Source: Melanocharis versteri
Lineage: Eukaryota; Chordata; Aves; Passeriformes; Melanocharitidae
Length of the DNA stretch: 64,000 nucleotides
Reading direction: 5' to 3'
NCBI GenBank assembly: GCA_013397845.1
Contig: VZTG01007783.1
Location: 1-64,000, forward strand
Part shown: positions 39,201 to 53,360 of the stretch, one piece after another
How positions within the stretch are numbered: the stretch's first letter is position 1
Layout of the letters: each line of letters opens with the position of its first letter
Notes under the pieces: model-generated
Told to the model about the DNA's origin: nothing
What the model saw: the letters and a program-made list of their open reading frames with translations, nothing else
Database searches by the model: none
Translations under genes and position numbers: made by a program

Positions 39201-42200
39201 AGACTCTGGAGTTACTGAACTTTATGAGGTTGGCTTGGTTTCACTGTGGAACTTTTAGCTTAGAGCATTTCAGAGTTCTGGCTTTCTAAACACATGTGAA
39301 TAAACTTGCCAAAAATAGAAGTGAGATGCCCCTCTGTTGTTTTGGGGCTTTTTTGTTGGGTTTGTTCTTCTTTTTTAAATTATTTTCTATCACTAAGTGT
39401 TTCAAGAATCTTCCTGCCATAGCAACAAAAGAAAAAGTCTTGCTTATTAGATTTTATATGTCACAGAGGGGAAATAAAGCCAAACAAGCATTACGCTGCA
39501 CATCAAACCATGCACATATCCAGCACATTAAATTGGGAAAAAAAAAAAATCTAATAAAGCTGGATTCTGTCTCATGAAACAGAGAAGCAAAATTGTTGGA
39601 GATACTGCCCAGATATTCAGATTCAGCCATCCAAGGCTATCCCTGGGAGGCCTATGCAGTCAAACAGAATAGCTGTCCAGAATACTAGTGTGTAAGAAAA
39701 ATGCTGAATGCACAAAGAAATAGGTGTTGTATGAAAGTCTGAATAGAAGGTGGGTTTATTCTTCTCAAGAAAAGTCTTCTAAGAGTTTTTTTTTCCATAA
39801 AGAAGAAGCTTATTCAACAGCCTTTATGCCATTCCTCTCACCAATTGCAGTCTCACTGTACAAACAGTCCTGTGTAAGCAGTATCACTTACATTATGTAC
39901 CGAAACAAATGTGGGTGGACCCCCATGGTTTTGTCAGTCAGGCTTCACAAGAAGATTGGGAAAAGCACTAGGGACAAAAAATTGCAGGAAAATAATTTCT
40001 TCCCAAAGATACTCTAAGAATAGCTAGGAAATCTATTTAAATTCAAGGAAATAACAGGGTTAGAGGATTTTAATGTCAGTTTACAGTTTGCAATGTGCCT
40101 TAAACCTGCGAGATCCTTAGATTTATTTCTCCCGCTGTAATTGTTGAGATTAATTTTCAATAATTACTAGCTTCTGTACTCAGTTCCAGTGGTCTTCTCA
40201 TCCACATCACTGTAATCTTCCACTGCTTCTTCATCTAGTAACTAATTTCAGTTATAAAGAAGTAGCTCCAGTTTTAAGAGGAACCTTATGGAGTCACCAG
40301 TAGGAAGAATTAGATTTCATGGAAAAATTTATAAGAAGAAGGAGGAGCCTTTTCCCATTTGCCCACAGGTCACAATCTTTCTTTATTAAAACTGTGGATA
40401 ATAACACCTATCATCTAACTTTCAGGTGAATAGATAATAACTAGTATCTAACTGCTGAAAAAAAGAATGCCTTCAGAAGCTGTATGTTAGTAGAATTCAG
40501 CTGAAGAAAAAAAGAGTCTTCAGTGTGAGACATTAAAGAGCATAAAAATCTCATGGAAAATGAACGTGGGTCTGTGTTACTGGGAAAATGAAGTGGGGGA
40601 CTAATGAGTGAGGAACTGATGTACTGAGAATTTAAGAGTTCTCCATGAAGTCAGCATGAGCATTAGTTGCTTAGTATACTTTAAAATCAAGTCCAATTGT
40701 TTTATTTATAAGAAACAGGAGCAATAGCATGTGGGAGGTGAAGAACAACAACTTCATTAGTAAATATAGACGTCTTTGTTACCAAAACTGTAAGAAAGCA
40801 GAGTTAAACCTCCAATCGTCTGAAATATAACACACTGACAACTTGCTATCTCTCCCGGTGGCTTAAGGGTAGAGGTGGCATGCCTTTTTTCAGCTTTCAG
40901 AAATGCACTGAACAGCTTCTTACAGAAGATGGATGTTCAGTACTTGGCAGGATAAGACACATTTTTAAATGCTTCAGAAGTTTGAAATTTCTTGTGAACG
41001 TTGATGCCTTCCATGCCACAAGGGTTCTAATGCTAATGTCACTCTAAGAATATGATTCTCATATTATGCCCTGTCATCACCCACCATTGATTTGAATGCT
41101 AATAAAGCATCTGTGTCTAGGTTCACAACTTGACTTAATGTGGTTCATGTCAATCTATCAACATGCAGCAGCTAAAATTAAGGTTTCAGTACCTTCGTAT
41201 TACTGAGATCAGTAGAGAGAAATAGGGTACACATGGGGACCTTACATGTATGAGCTGTTAAATTAAACATGTAGTTCTAGAAACCACAGTAATTTTTCAG
41301 GTTGGAGAGTGATGAAAACGTAAGCAGGTGGCTGCTTTGGTGTTTCTGTTACATTGTGCATTTTATTCTCAGTTTTTCCCAAATCATTATCACTTGCAAG
41401 GCCCAACTGAGTCACAGCCAATACCATTTTTCTTACAGTGCTGTGTTTCTCAGAACAGCGTTGGTAGCTGGTTGGGTTATGGAGAATCAGTCGTGGGTGA
41501 AAGACCTTCACACGCACGGCCTATGAAAGATACTCCAAAGTCAAGGTATATGGTAAAGTATAAAAAATTTGTAAGAAAAGGGTGCAAATGAGCAGTTGTC
41601 ACAGGCCAGCCTCTCTTTGTTTCGTTGCAAGTCTGGTAAGAAGGAGAACAATCACGGTGTCTCTTTTGCTGTGACTTTCAAGAGAGGGATATGTTCACAC
41701 TCCCTTTCAGTTTTCTTTTAGCTGTCAGTAGTTCAGTTAATGCAAATTATCAAGCGAAGGGACTGACATATGAAGTGAAGGAAGCTGGTTGTGGAAGAAA
41801 TTCAGCCTCTTACGGTGACTAAGGATGTAGCCAGCGTTATTCAGTGACAGGATATGTATGTTGTTACACATCAGGTCAGATTGCTGGCACAATTTTTGTG
41901 CACGGGTGGTTTGAGACATCAAAGGCAGTTGCTGCAGATTTATTTCCACAGAAAATTGGGGGGTTTACCCTGCCAGTTCCATGCTGGCCTGACTTACTGA
42001 CATATGCTGCCCAATCATTAGCCACACATGTTGTAGACATGCCTGAGCTACTCAAAAACCTTTTAGGAATCTTCCTAAAAACCTGCCAGAATGCCAAAAT
42101 AAAAACAAAAAAATAAATATATAAGAAAGACAAGTTTTTAAAGCAGCAACAGCTATATAGTGGATCTAGTTTGTCCTGAATAAGTGACAGCAAGATTTTG

Positions 42201-45200
42201 CTTAAGACTCAGCAGTATACACCAAGTGTTGAAGACTTGCAGACTCGTTTTTGTGTTTGTCAGCAGTTACACACCTTTCATTGACTACACTGAAAATGTT
42301 TTGATAAGTAACAGCCTGACTGTGGGAGTAAAGGGTTTGCAATTTCATAAACATTAATTATTAATTATAAATTGAGACTTAGCGTGCACATTTTAGTTAA
42401 CTCCTCTGTGGTTGCCTGTCATGATGATACAGCCCCAGGCTTAGTTTGTTTAGATCTACATAGATTTCAATAAACAGTGGGTGAATGCTTTTAGGTGGAA
42501 AAGATGCCCATGAGTGCCAAGCACATAATAAACTTCAGGTGTTTTACAAACAATGTGTACAGATCACATTTCAGAGATCAGAAGCAGCATAAATCCTGAT
42601 GTTTTTGAACTTCTCCTTGGAAGACTGCAGTGGAATTACCCACATGAACATTTAACAGAGAACCAAATAACTGCGGCAGTCATGCTCCAGAGAGCATAAA
42701 GCATCAGTAATAACCCAAGCAGTTTTGACATGCCAGTCTGTCAGTCTGATGGTACTTTACAAACTCTAATACATCTTTCAAGGGAAGAACAAACCACAAA
42801 GGAAGTTAAAATGTTTAACTTTGGAATGACATAGAGGAAAAACTTGGTCTTAATTTTTGTTTTTGTTTACTAAGATACGAAAGAACATTTTTCAAGTTAC
42901 TTAGTGGTCTCTGATGAACATGGAAAAAAGTACTACAGATCTCAGTCCAAGCCCTAGTCAACTTAATGATTTCTCTAACCACGCTGAACCAAAAAAAAAA
43001 AAAAAAAAGACAAGAGTTGCATTGCTTAGTTTTTACATTTGGTTCAGATCAACCCTTTAGAATTCTTTGGAAAATTTATCAGTCTGATAATATGCCCATC
43101 TTTCAGCGTGCTGGCAGAAAACAAGGGGAAAAGAAGAGATTATTCTGCTCCTTTCTTGGGAAAAAAAGCAAGTTGAAAAAAAAGTTACTCATTCCTTCCT
43201 AACCAACTTTTTTCCTAGGGCCAAGTGAGTAAATATAACCACACAAAGATGACAAATTTTCAAGGACTGAACAGTGTAAACATGCAGAAAATAATCACAC
43301 AGGTTGGTCATTGGCTTACCCATGGATATGTACGATCTGCAGAACTCAATACTCCCCTGCTACTGCCATTAAATTGTTGAGACAATAGTTTTTGCACAGG
43401 CCTGAAATTTGTTTATGTATCCCATTTGTTGCAATTCCTGCAGGATTTATCTCTGAATTTCACTTATACTCTCACACTAGATGAGCAATCTTACATTCAT
43501 GCTGTGAGGTCCATTTAACCCTGAGTTTATTCATTGCACAGATTATGTGATGCTATTGCAGCTCCCTCACATTTTGGCACTTGCCTGGACTGATGCAGTG
43601 AATTCAGCTGCACTTTAATGGTGGAATCACACTTCATCAATACCCATTTTATGTTTGTTCATTTTATATTCCACATGCAAAACCAGTGTGGCCCAACTGC
43701 CAGCACACAAGTCAGATCTGTGTAACTGGATGCTTCCCTCTGCTCCGCTGCCTCTTCTGAAGAGCAAGCAGAGGAGAGCTTTTTGGTTCCTTAGCTCAAG
43801 CTGCCTCTTATTGTGCTTGTGAGTATGTGCTGTGCTCCATGGATGAAGAAGGGGATGTGCTTTGAAATGCACCTCCTGCTGCATGTGAATGCAGGTCCAG
43901 CTTCAGAGCCAGGAGCTACTAATGGTACATGAGTGACTCACAGAGGTGTCCTCAAACCCAGGGGCTTGTACAGTACCTGGTGAGAGGAACCATTGAATTC
44001 AGATCTATTCAATATAGAAATGCTCAGCCAACTCAGGCACAGACTTGGGAAACTGCATTTTATTTTTCTGAAACAGAAATGCTCCCCAGTTGCTGCTAAA
44101 GAGACAGGCAGCCCTCTAAACTTCGACAAATCTCATCTGATGCCTTTAATTCCTCCTATTCAAGATCTGGTTGCTTTCTAATGTCTTTCCCTTTACCAAT
44201 GGGCTTGTCCTTACCTGTTAGTCTGACAGTGATCTACTTTACTGCCTTCCCCAGAGCAACACAGGTGTGTGCATTTTCTTTCCTGTGTAGACATAGATCC
44301 AGTGGAAACTTATCCAAAGATCCTACACTTCCTGCTACATTACTCCACTCCTGCCTGCCCTGTCCCTTCTATACAGAAGCAGCAGAAGTCTCTCCTCTCC
44401 TTGCTTACAACCCTTCATTAACATTACCATTTTTCTCTTTTCTCCTTTGTCTACACCAGACAGTCTGTGAAATCTGTCCCTTCCTTCTCCTTGAGCTTCA
44501 GTATAAGGAAATTCCCGAAAGTCAGTATGTGCATTCTGTCCGTACAGCAGGTACCTCACTACCCTTTTTCATCCTTTTCTTCCCAGTCCTGCTATATCCT
44601 TTCATACCAGTTTTCTAGCCCTGTGGCTGGTGCTGGTCTTTGTCAGAGACAGCAGGGTGAGCTACATTAATCATGGCTGATTCCTAGATGAGGCAATTCC
44701 GTGTTTCTTTTGAACATTTGTTTTTATTATTTATGGGACCCTACATTGTTTTTTTCCAGTGGAGGTGCTCCTATATGGTGAGTTCAGAGTTACTGATAAT
44801 AGTTTTGCTATTTATAGCTATAGATGGCTTAGAAGTGGGTCCAGAATGAAAGAAGTTTGCAGAAAACTTGAAAACCAAAGCACAAAAATTATATTTGTTT
44901 TGGGCCCAATCCTAGAGAAAGCTCCCATTAAGTTCACCTGCACAAGGAATGGAAGATTATCCCCAATGAAGTTTTACAGGAAGTCTAACCCCACCCAGAA
45001 AAAGAAAGTGTTTCCAGTCTTTCTTTCATATAATTATTTCTATCTGTCCTCTAAAACATGTGTGTTTCTTATGACTACAGTATATTCAGTCTTACTTTAA
45101 ACAGTGATAAGTATATTTATAGATCTGTGTAAAACGAAATATTACTAGCATGTCAGCATTTGGTTGATCTTCACATTCTTGGCTTCAGAATGGTTTAAAA

Positions 45201-47997
45201 TAAAACATACACACAAAGCAGGGTTGCTTTTTGGCTCTGGTTTCCTCATTTTTGCCCACAACAGACCTGGCAGATGTGGGATAGCTGGAATGTGCATATC
45301 TAACAATTCTCTTCTGTGCCATCATTTGAAGCTGTAGGAGTGCAGCTATTTGGCTGTAGCATGAAAAAGAGTGATGAATGTGATGAAATACAGATTTCAT
45401 TTATAACCAAGGGATAAATACTGTTCAGGTCACGAAAACAGATTAGTGCTTGGGGACAAATATTTCACGAAGAACTCCTTTTTCGAGGTGGAGGTAGGGG
45501 TACAGATCTACAGCAATTAAACTGACTAGGTAGTTACTGAGAGTATATAAAAACAAATACAAAAGAGGAACCACAAAAGGATGCAAGTTTCTTAATTGCT
45601 CTGGCCTTGTGACAGCCTTGCTGGAGAGTCACAGTCTGATTAATCATGATAACAGATAAACTGGATTGCTTCACAGGAGATTTTATATTCATAGTTTTGT
45701 GGAGAAGTTTAAATTTGTTTCAGGGGTCTCATATCCAAGATAAACCCAAAACAGAAAAGAAATCCGATAGCTGTAAAAATGAGTTATGAACCAAGACTTT
45801 CTCAGATGACTATTAAGTCTTGATCAGTTTATAACAGATCAAAGTCAGTTCTTCCCAGTGGAGGCAGGACTGTTATAGCAGGAATTGTGTTCTTATCAGA
45901 GCCAAATCCTTACCCTGAATTCAGATGTAGATGTAATCTTGATAAATGAATCTGTTTTCAAAGATGACTGCTCACAAATATAAATTTCAGCAAAGGTGTT
46001 TCGAAGATGGATTCGTGGCATATAATGTCCTGCATCTGTGTGCTGGATCAACTTAAAAAAATAAGGCTTAAAACATACAGTCTTTATAAGGTTCAAAAAC
46101 CCAGAAAAACTCCTTATTATTTTAGGAATAGTAGGGTATTCTGCATTTTTCATGAAAGTGAGTTCATGGGAGTTTTTCTTTGGTAGGAATACCAGTACTG
46201 AATAGAGAGATATGACAGGTCAGAGAGAAACACCCATTACCACTGAGGTCAAAACCACTGAGTTTAAAAACAGACCTGGTTTTCAGTCTGTGTCTTGCTG
46301 GGTTTTTTTTAACAGCTCAATTATTTCTTCCAACAGGCTATATCTGTACAGTATTTTCCTTAGAACAGGGCTCAGTGGCTGGCAAGTCAACGAAATTACA
46401 GCTATCCAACTTCAGAAGCAGGGAAAGAGGAAATGTTTTCTGAAGAATTTTTACTGTATCCAATGTACTTCAAAAAGGGTGTGCCTGCCTGGAAAATCTT
46501 TCATATGAGAGAACAACCTGATTGTGTGAGGTCCTTCTCACAGATGTCCAGGTGGGGAATGGGCTTGGCAGTTAATACCGGAATGATATGACCCAGCAAA
46601 ACTGGGAGACTGAGATTTTCCTTCCACGCTGGAAAGTTTAAATATTGTTTTGCCTCTGGTCAAAAATTCGGTTGATCTGGGAGGGAAAGAGAAGAAGCCT
46701 TCACTGACTGTGGGTGTGTGGATGTGGGTTGAGAGCAGAGGACAAGAAGAAGTGGATTCAGCCTGTTCTGAAATTTCCTGCAGCTTTGGGCTGGGTGTGT
46801 CTGTGGGGGGTATTGTTTATCCCAGTCATAGTCAGAGCAGTCCAACAGCTTCACCAGCCTCACCGGTCCCTTTCCCTGAGACAGCTCCTGTATCAGGGAC
46901 AGTAGCCACAGGCCACCATTCCAAGAGCTGTTCCCTGTGTGCAAGGAATATTCTCCAAGGACAGGTCCCACTAGTATTATGGCCCATTTTCACATCTCCA
47001 GAGACCATCAGAATGTGCAGAAACTATATGGAAGTTATAAAAAGGAAGTTATCCAAAGCAGGAGGACATGGAATTTTGCTCTTTGAATATAACATAAAGT
47101 ACAAGAAGGTCATAACTCTGGGCTGAATTTTCAATTGGTTAGCTCTTAATTTCTCTACTGGCTTTGGTGTGGTTAGTCCAGGTTTTAACTGAGCAGTGTA
47201 CAGCATATGGCAAGGTTTGCAGAACTTGTCTAATCAGATCCATTTAGATTTGCTGTTTTCAACAATTGAGACCTTAAACCATTTCACCACAGCCACCAGA
47301 TTCAGGTTCCATAAATAGGAAGTGAAGAAATCACTTTTTCTACAATGTCACACATTCCCATGGGGAAATACATGTCTTTTTGGGTTATTTCTTCAATTCC
47401 TTAAGTTATCCTATGACCTGTGCTCCATAGTCAAATAGTTCGACATGCATTTGTTGCACGACTCCTGAGCCTGAGATTTTTAAATCACCTACTGATGATG
47501 ACTGTCCTCCTCCAAAACCACTTAAATACAATCCGATCCAATTGGTCGGCTTTGTCGGAGTGCTGAGCCAGCACCTTGTTTAAGTGCCAAGAGTCAACGA
47601 AGCCAAAAATCGGGGTCAAAAGTTGCTATTAGTTGGCACATACCTCTGGCAGGCTTTATAGAATACCCTGATTAAAGCATTTGTTAAACCTTGACTGAAT
47701 TTCTTTTGCCTTTATAGAGTTTTTTCAGATTTCATTTTTTCACTCTCCCCGTGATTTTGTGAAGAGGTCTGTGATCAGAATGATGGAACAGCAACCTGAA
47801 GCAGACAGCAGGATTTCTGCCATACCAGGGGGGTTCGTGTTATTTTACACTATTAATTAGTCTGGTGACAGGTGCTATCTCCTGCATTAGCCCGAGATCA
47901 TTTGCAAGGTCAGCTGGGAGTGCTGCGACCAGCGCTGGAACACTGGGCACTGCTGTTGCGCCGACTGCAAAGAACCACCAGATGGTGCACGGAAATA
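33236..47997. other. Gene desert, part 3
   Basis: About 14.8 kb with no supported gene and no further CR1 copy that I can see. It holds A-runs at 39538-39549 and 42991-43008, a long open stretch with one stop at 37622-38218, and the CpG-rich segment at 47440-47990. The open frames at 44181-44618 (pyrimidine-rich) and 46650-47126 (158 codons, the longest in the window) have no recognisable domain and no conserved neighbours. Confidence 0.5.
42991..43008 (+). repeat. A18 homopolymer
   Basis: Eighteen As. The upstream 200 bases show no gene-like or retrotransposed mRNA sequence that I recognise, so I do not call a processed pseudogene. Confidence 0.95.
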
Positions 47998-48118
47998 ATT
48001 CATAGAGTCGTAGCTTTGTAGCATACTTTGGGTTGGAAGGCACCTTAAAGATCGTCTAGTTCCAACCCTCCTGCCACTAGACGAAGTTGCTCAAAGCCCC
48101 ATCCAACCTGGACTTGAA
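47998..48118 (-). mobile_element. CR1 LINE 3' end, short
   Basis: The sequence reads 'attcatagagtcgtagcttt', then 'gggttggaaggcaccttaaa', then 'gttgctcaaagccccatcca', the reversed 3' terminus of CR1. It is about 120 bases and heavily 5'-truncated. Confidence 0.9.
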
Positions 48119-51100
48119 TCATCATCAGAGGGAAAGTTTCCAGCTGGCCTTTTCCAGCCTTGGCCAGGGCTCAGCCACTGCTTGGTGGAGCTTCAGCTCA
48201 GTTTCGGTGGAGATAGAAGTGAGCCCCTACTGAGGGAAAACCAGGTGTGACTTTGTGGCTTTTACAACAACCCAGCAGACTTGTAGCTAAGCTTAGGTTT
48301 GCTTTCAGGGGTTTGGATGAAGAATTCAGATACTGAAACAAGGAAGAACAATTGACTCAAATTTTTGGGGATTTAAATGGAGTTCATTTTCTCTTGAAGT
48401 GCGGAAAGTGGTGCAACAAAAGCACAGTCCAGCTGTGTTTGGTCATCTTTCAAAGTTCAAATCCACAGTGAATCCAGGATTAATTGATGGATGAAATTTT
48501 TGCATCCAAATGGTGAAAAACCTGATGATTTTTCAGGTCTTGTGCAGTTTCTACTTCCTTGGGCTTGATCTGGAAAAAATCTGGCAAATGCATTTTTTGT
48601 ATTTTGTGCTTGGCCCAAGCTCAAAAGTTTGGAGTGAAGTTGCAATCCTTAGGTGTAAGTCCAGCCTCTCATCTAGGCATTTGGCATTTGGCTTTTAGGT
48701 GCTATTTGGACCTATAACTGATCCAAATATGATACAACACAGCTGAGCATGTGCCATTCTGTCACAAGAGGAGGTAATCCAATGGTATGTGTCTTCAGAG
48801 CCTTCCTGGTGAACCAGAACACCATTAAAAGCATCACTGATAATGCCTGTCTCTTTAGAATAAGTCTTAAATACATTATTATTTTCCTCGTGTGTTTTAC
48901 AGTTGGACTTTTCACCTGTGTGACGAACTAGGACTGCAGTTCATTATATGTCCTTGGCTGGGGAATGTTTTCCTTGTGCACAGGAACTCTGAAGTACAGT
49001 ATTATGAGCACTTATTATTGCAGGAGAGGGAATCCACTTGTTGCCTGTGATCAAATCTTAACTTTCTAAACTCATTGAACATCATTTTAATTCTCATACT
49101 TTTTGGAATTTGTAAGGTGCAGAGCCCTTTATGTATATACAAAGAAGATGAGTCCAAATTACAAAACATTGTACAAATTATGGTCATTATCTTATCCAAT
49201 TTATGCAATATCTGGCCTGTTGCGAACGCTCCTTTATACTGCATTGGAACAGTTACAGATAATGCAATGACAGCAGCAATAATGTTTCTCTATCTCTACA
49301 GATAATGCAATTTACAGCAATAATGTTTCTCTATCACAGAATGCAGAAACTAGAGGTGTAGCCTGATTGTCCACTCCACCAAAACAGACATCTCTGATAT
49401 GGGACAGGATTTTGCAGGTCAAACATTCATGAAGAAACCAGCTAAAAATCTCTCTCCTAGGAGAGTTTATGCCACACAAGAATATTTTTTCCCATCTTCC
49501 CTTTAATGGTTTATTCAGGTACAAATTTGCCTGCCTCCTTTGGAAGAACTGTTGGGCAATCAGAAGCCATTACAGCATAGCCTGGCCTTTTCCTGTACTG
49601 GCAGCATTTTACTAATTTATAGTCTTCCAATAGCTAAACCCACTTTCCATGAATATTGAATGTAGTAGAATAAAAAACTCACAAGTTGAGAAATATGAGC
49701 AGTATTTGAGCATGTATCTGACTTGTGATATCTAAAGGATACAGTTCAATTGTCATAATTTCTATAGTAAATTACAGATATAAAATTAATTACCTGCTTG
49801 GGTAATTAAAAGAGTAAGAAAACAAGGCAGCTTCTTGTAAGATTCCACATTTAGAAAGAAGACATGAAATTTGTGGAATAAATTATTCCCTCAAAATAAT
49901 GTCTTTAGCCCTAGTCTTTAGGAAGTTTCTGTCCGCTTAGATCTTTGAACTGGCTCATCCCTGGGTAGAAACTCCAAAAATCCTGGACATAAAACTTGTC
50001 TTTGCATTATTATTAGTTTCTGGCTTATGTCCCACATGACAAAAATCTCAGAATGAAAGGCTTAGTTTTGCACCAGAACTATATTCAAAAGGGTGAGATG
50101 AAAGGCACTTGAAAAATTACTTTTAGCTACATTACTTACTTCTGTCTTTAAGGAGAAACAGAGAGACAGAATCATGACAGACTAAGGATCCAAAGGCCCT
50201 TACTAACTAACAGGTGTTTTATCGTGAACATCTTTGTTTTCTAACTTCTCTGGAAGTCAAGTTTCCAAGGAGTGTCTTGGATCAGGATCAGTTTCACAGA
50301 AAAATTAAGACACTGCAGCAATATAGCCAGAGAGAATTTTAGAATTGGCTCGAGCCAGGCAAATTGTCAAACATTAAGGTGTTTGGGGGGTTAGTATTTC
50401 ATAGTGTCTGTCCCTGAATCTGTATGGAGAGCTTAGTCCCACAAGGACTGCCTCTGCTCTACCTTTCAGTGAGGACCTGCCTAAATTCCTCAGCCCTTCT
50501 TGCCAGGTGACTCCAAAGTGTGATGGATGCATATTCATCTAGTGCCTGCCACAAAAATCTAGCTGTCAGAAGCATCACAGCTTTCTCTATGCCAAATCTG
50601 TGTGTCTGAACAGAGGGAACATTCTGAGGGACTGAAATGGATATTAAGCTCTTGAGTGGTATCTTGAACGGGTATTAAGATTACTGTATGAAATACTGAC
50701 TGCAGAAAAAGGATTAACTTTAAACCACTCTAAAATGTCAACAGCATTATTTATTTTTCACTATCAAAGTGCAAATGGTCTCCCTGTAAAAGAAAGACTG
50801 ACCTTACCATTACCATAAGGTAATCACTCTCTCAGGGACCAGAGCCCTTTGGCTGTAGTTGCTGCCTCCCAGTGCTCAAAGACTGTGGTGATCTCAGGGT
50901 ATCTGTACTTTTATGTTTACTGCTTCTTCTGCATTGTTTAATAAGCAGCAGAGATACATTCCAAGCCTTTTTTTTTCTATACCACAAACAGCACTTAAAG
51001 ACTACAAGACAGATTCTCAGCTGGTATGTTACCTTACAGAATTCTGCAGTACCACATCGATTCACATTTCCTGAGGATACAGAGGGCTTACTGGAAATAC

Positions 51101-52547
51101 TTTGCAGAAGGAAGGATTGTTTCCCTAAGCTTTTCTGTTTAAATCACTCAGCCACAAGAATCCTTTGACTGGACTATATCATCATATAAAAAAGTATATT
51201 CTAATAAAAAAATGCTATGTAATCCTATTAGAAGTTATCCTCTGTAGCTCCACCCAGCTGGGATATACAACCTCAGAGGAACTCGGGAACTGCTGTCAGT
51301 ATCTACCAAACCCACAAATGAAGTAACTAAAGAAAGAGAACTGGTGAAAATACACAAAGAATTGACTTAAAGTCAGCTGCCTGTAGAGAAATATTCAAAA
51401 CTACAGATGATTCTATGTCTTAAGGATCAGCTCACCTCCTGTTCTGGAATGATGAAAAGCCACAAAACCATCAGGATTGTGTAAATATATTTTTGGCTTT
51501 AAAGAAGCTATTCCCACTCCCCAGTTTATATAACATGTAATCAGATAACTTCAAATAAGATAACATGATTTAATCAAGTTGTGACTACTCATGGTTATAA
51601 AGGAAAAATTCTGAAGAGCTTCTAAACAGAGAAATACTATGCTAGCAAAGAAAATTCCCAGTCTACTCAAAAATTATTTCTTGCCCAAGCAAGACTATGA
51701 CCCCCTGTAAATTGTTTGGCCTGTTAGAACCACCGTAAGGTTAATAAGAATGTATGAGCACTGTGCCTGCAGATTGCAAGGAGAATGTTTGTGCATGGTG
51801 TTAAAGAGCCACAGTCTGTATGATCTGGCTGAAGAGCAGCAGCCTTGTGAAGGTACAGATGGTCCAACCCTCAGCACAATGTAAAAGAAAGAGCTGCAGG
51901 AGACAGCTAGCTCACATAGGAATGATGTTGCTAACCTGAGTAAGAAAAAGTGATGCCATTCATAAAACCAAGAAATAGCAATGCCACTGAACTAAAAGAT
52001 GGGTGACCCTTCAAAGACCAGTGACAGCAATCTGAAAAAAAAGGCCACTTATGGGTGCTTTCCACACAAAAACAAAAGGAGCATCCAAGTGCTCAGAACA
52101 GCAGCCTGGCTCCTCTCCCCAGTGACTTGGTTAGCCACCAGACAGCATGGTGGGCTGCTGAGGCTGGTGAATCGTACAGATTAATTGAGCATATGTTTGT
52201 TCCTGCAAGTAGTTTTAGCTATAAAGAGGCTCTCCCCCACGTAATGATCTTGCTTATTTAGGATACAATATCTACTAATGTTAACAACTGTTGACACACG
52301 TAATTGCATTCAAAGCTAATATTGGATCTTGGCATTATGCATGCATCTCTTTTCTTCACGGTCAAAACTCTTTCATCACAATTACTTTCAGAACATTTGC
52401 CTATGAAACTGCAAAAATTACAACCTGAGTGTTTCTGTTATGCTAAATGCTAACCACAATCATTTCACTAAAAGACAATGCAGTATTTGACACATATGCA
52501 TTTTGTGATCTGACTGGAATATTATTATAAATATATTTGGTTATATT
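48119..52547. other. Gene desert, part 4
   Basis: About 4.4 kb, AT-rich. An imperfect tandem duplication lies at 49255-49335. I see no gene or transposon. Confidence 0.5.
49255..49335. repeat. Imperfect two-copy tandem repeat
   Basis: Unit 1 (49255-49297, 43 bases) and unit 2 (49298-49335, 38 bases) both start acagataatgcaa and end aataatgtttctctatc. The second copy lacks a few bases in the middle. Confidence 0.9.
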
Positions 52548-52870
52548 CATAGAATCATAGAATATCCTGAGTTGGAAGGGACCTACAAGGGTCATCAAAG
52601 TCCAACTCCCGGCCTTGCCCAGAACCACAAGAATCATACCATGTGTCTGAGAGCACTGTCCAAACTCCCAAACTCTGTCTGTTTTGGTGCTGTGGCCACT
52701 TGCCTGGGGGCCTTCTTCCAGTGCCCAAACACCCTCCTGGCGAAGAACCTTTTTCTAACATCCAACCTAAACCTTCCCTGACACAACTTCAGGCCACTCC
52801 CTCAGGTTCGGTCACTGGTTGCCAGACAGAAGAGATCAGTGTTTGATCAATTCCCTCCTCTTCCCCTTGT
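52548..52870 (-). mobile_element. CR1 LINE 3' fragment
   Basis: The left edge is two reversed terminal repeats (catagaatcatagaat), then gagttggaagggacc. The rest follows the reversed ORF2 tail, ending near 'gagatcagtgtttgatcaat'. It is close in sequence to the copy at 13127, so of the same subfamily. Confidence 0.93.
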
Positions 52871-53360
52871 AAGGAAATATAGAGAAAGGATTTCAAAACT
52901 AATAGTTTGTGTTTCTTACTGTGACAATATCTACCTGTAGTTACCACTGTTTAAAAAGTATTTTGGAAATAAACATGGGCTCTTTCTCCCTGTCCTCTCA
53001 CCTGGCATAAACATCATGGCTAAGAGAGCTGACAGACAGGTATTTTAGTGATGGCTTAGGGATGCATTTAGCATAGCCACATAATTCTCGTTCAGTAGGT
53101 GGTGTGAACTCATGCCCATCCTCAAAGCTTTGTGCAGATATCCTTTCTGTTATATTGGTCTAAGCCCAAGAAAAAAGTACAATAATGAACATTGTTTACC
53201 ACAGGAACAAATTTGTAGATCTTAAGGACTGATCTTATCCCGCCACTATCTCCAGAACTGAACCAAGTCCCTTTCAAGGTAACATTTCTCACAGAGTATG
53301 CTATTCTGATAGCTTGTTCATCTGATCTGACTTTGTCAAATCACGTTTCCATCTTTTGAG
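52871..53360. other. Intergenic, no feature seen
   Basis: About 490 bases of AT-rich DNA between a CR1 fragment and the SINE, with nothing recognisable. Confidence 0.6.

Noticed and set aside
42991..43008. An A18 run as the tail of a processed pseudogene on the plus strand.
   Set aside because: The upstream sequence has no gene-like frame or recognisable mRNA, and no target-site duplication was found by eye. The same applies to the A12 runs at 39538 and 59623.
44181..44618. A 145-codon frame rich in Pro, Leu, Phe and Ser with hydrophobic stretches.
   Set aside because: The composition reflects a pyrimidine-rich tract (CT-rich DNA gives Pro, Leu, Phe and Ser), not membrane segments under selection.
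46650..47126. The longest open frame in the window, 158 codons on the plus strand.
   Set aside because: No domain, no good splice context, and a competing antisense frame of 103 codons. Length alone is within chance for 64 kb read in six frames.
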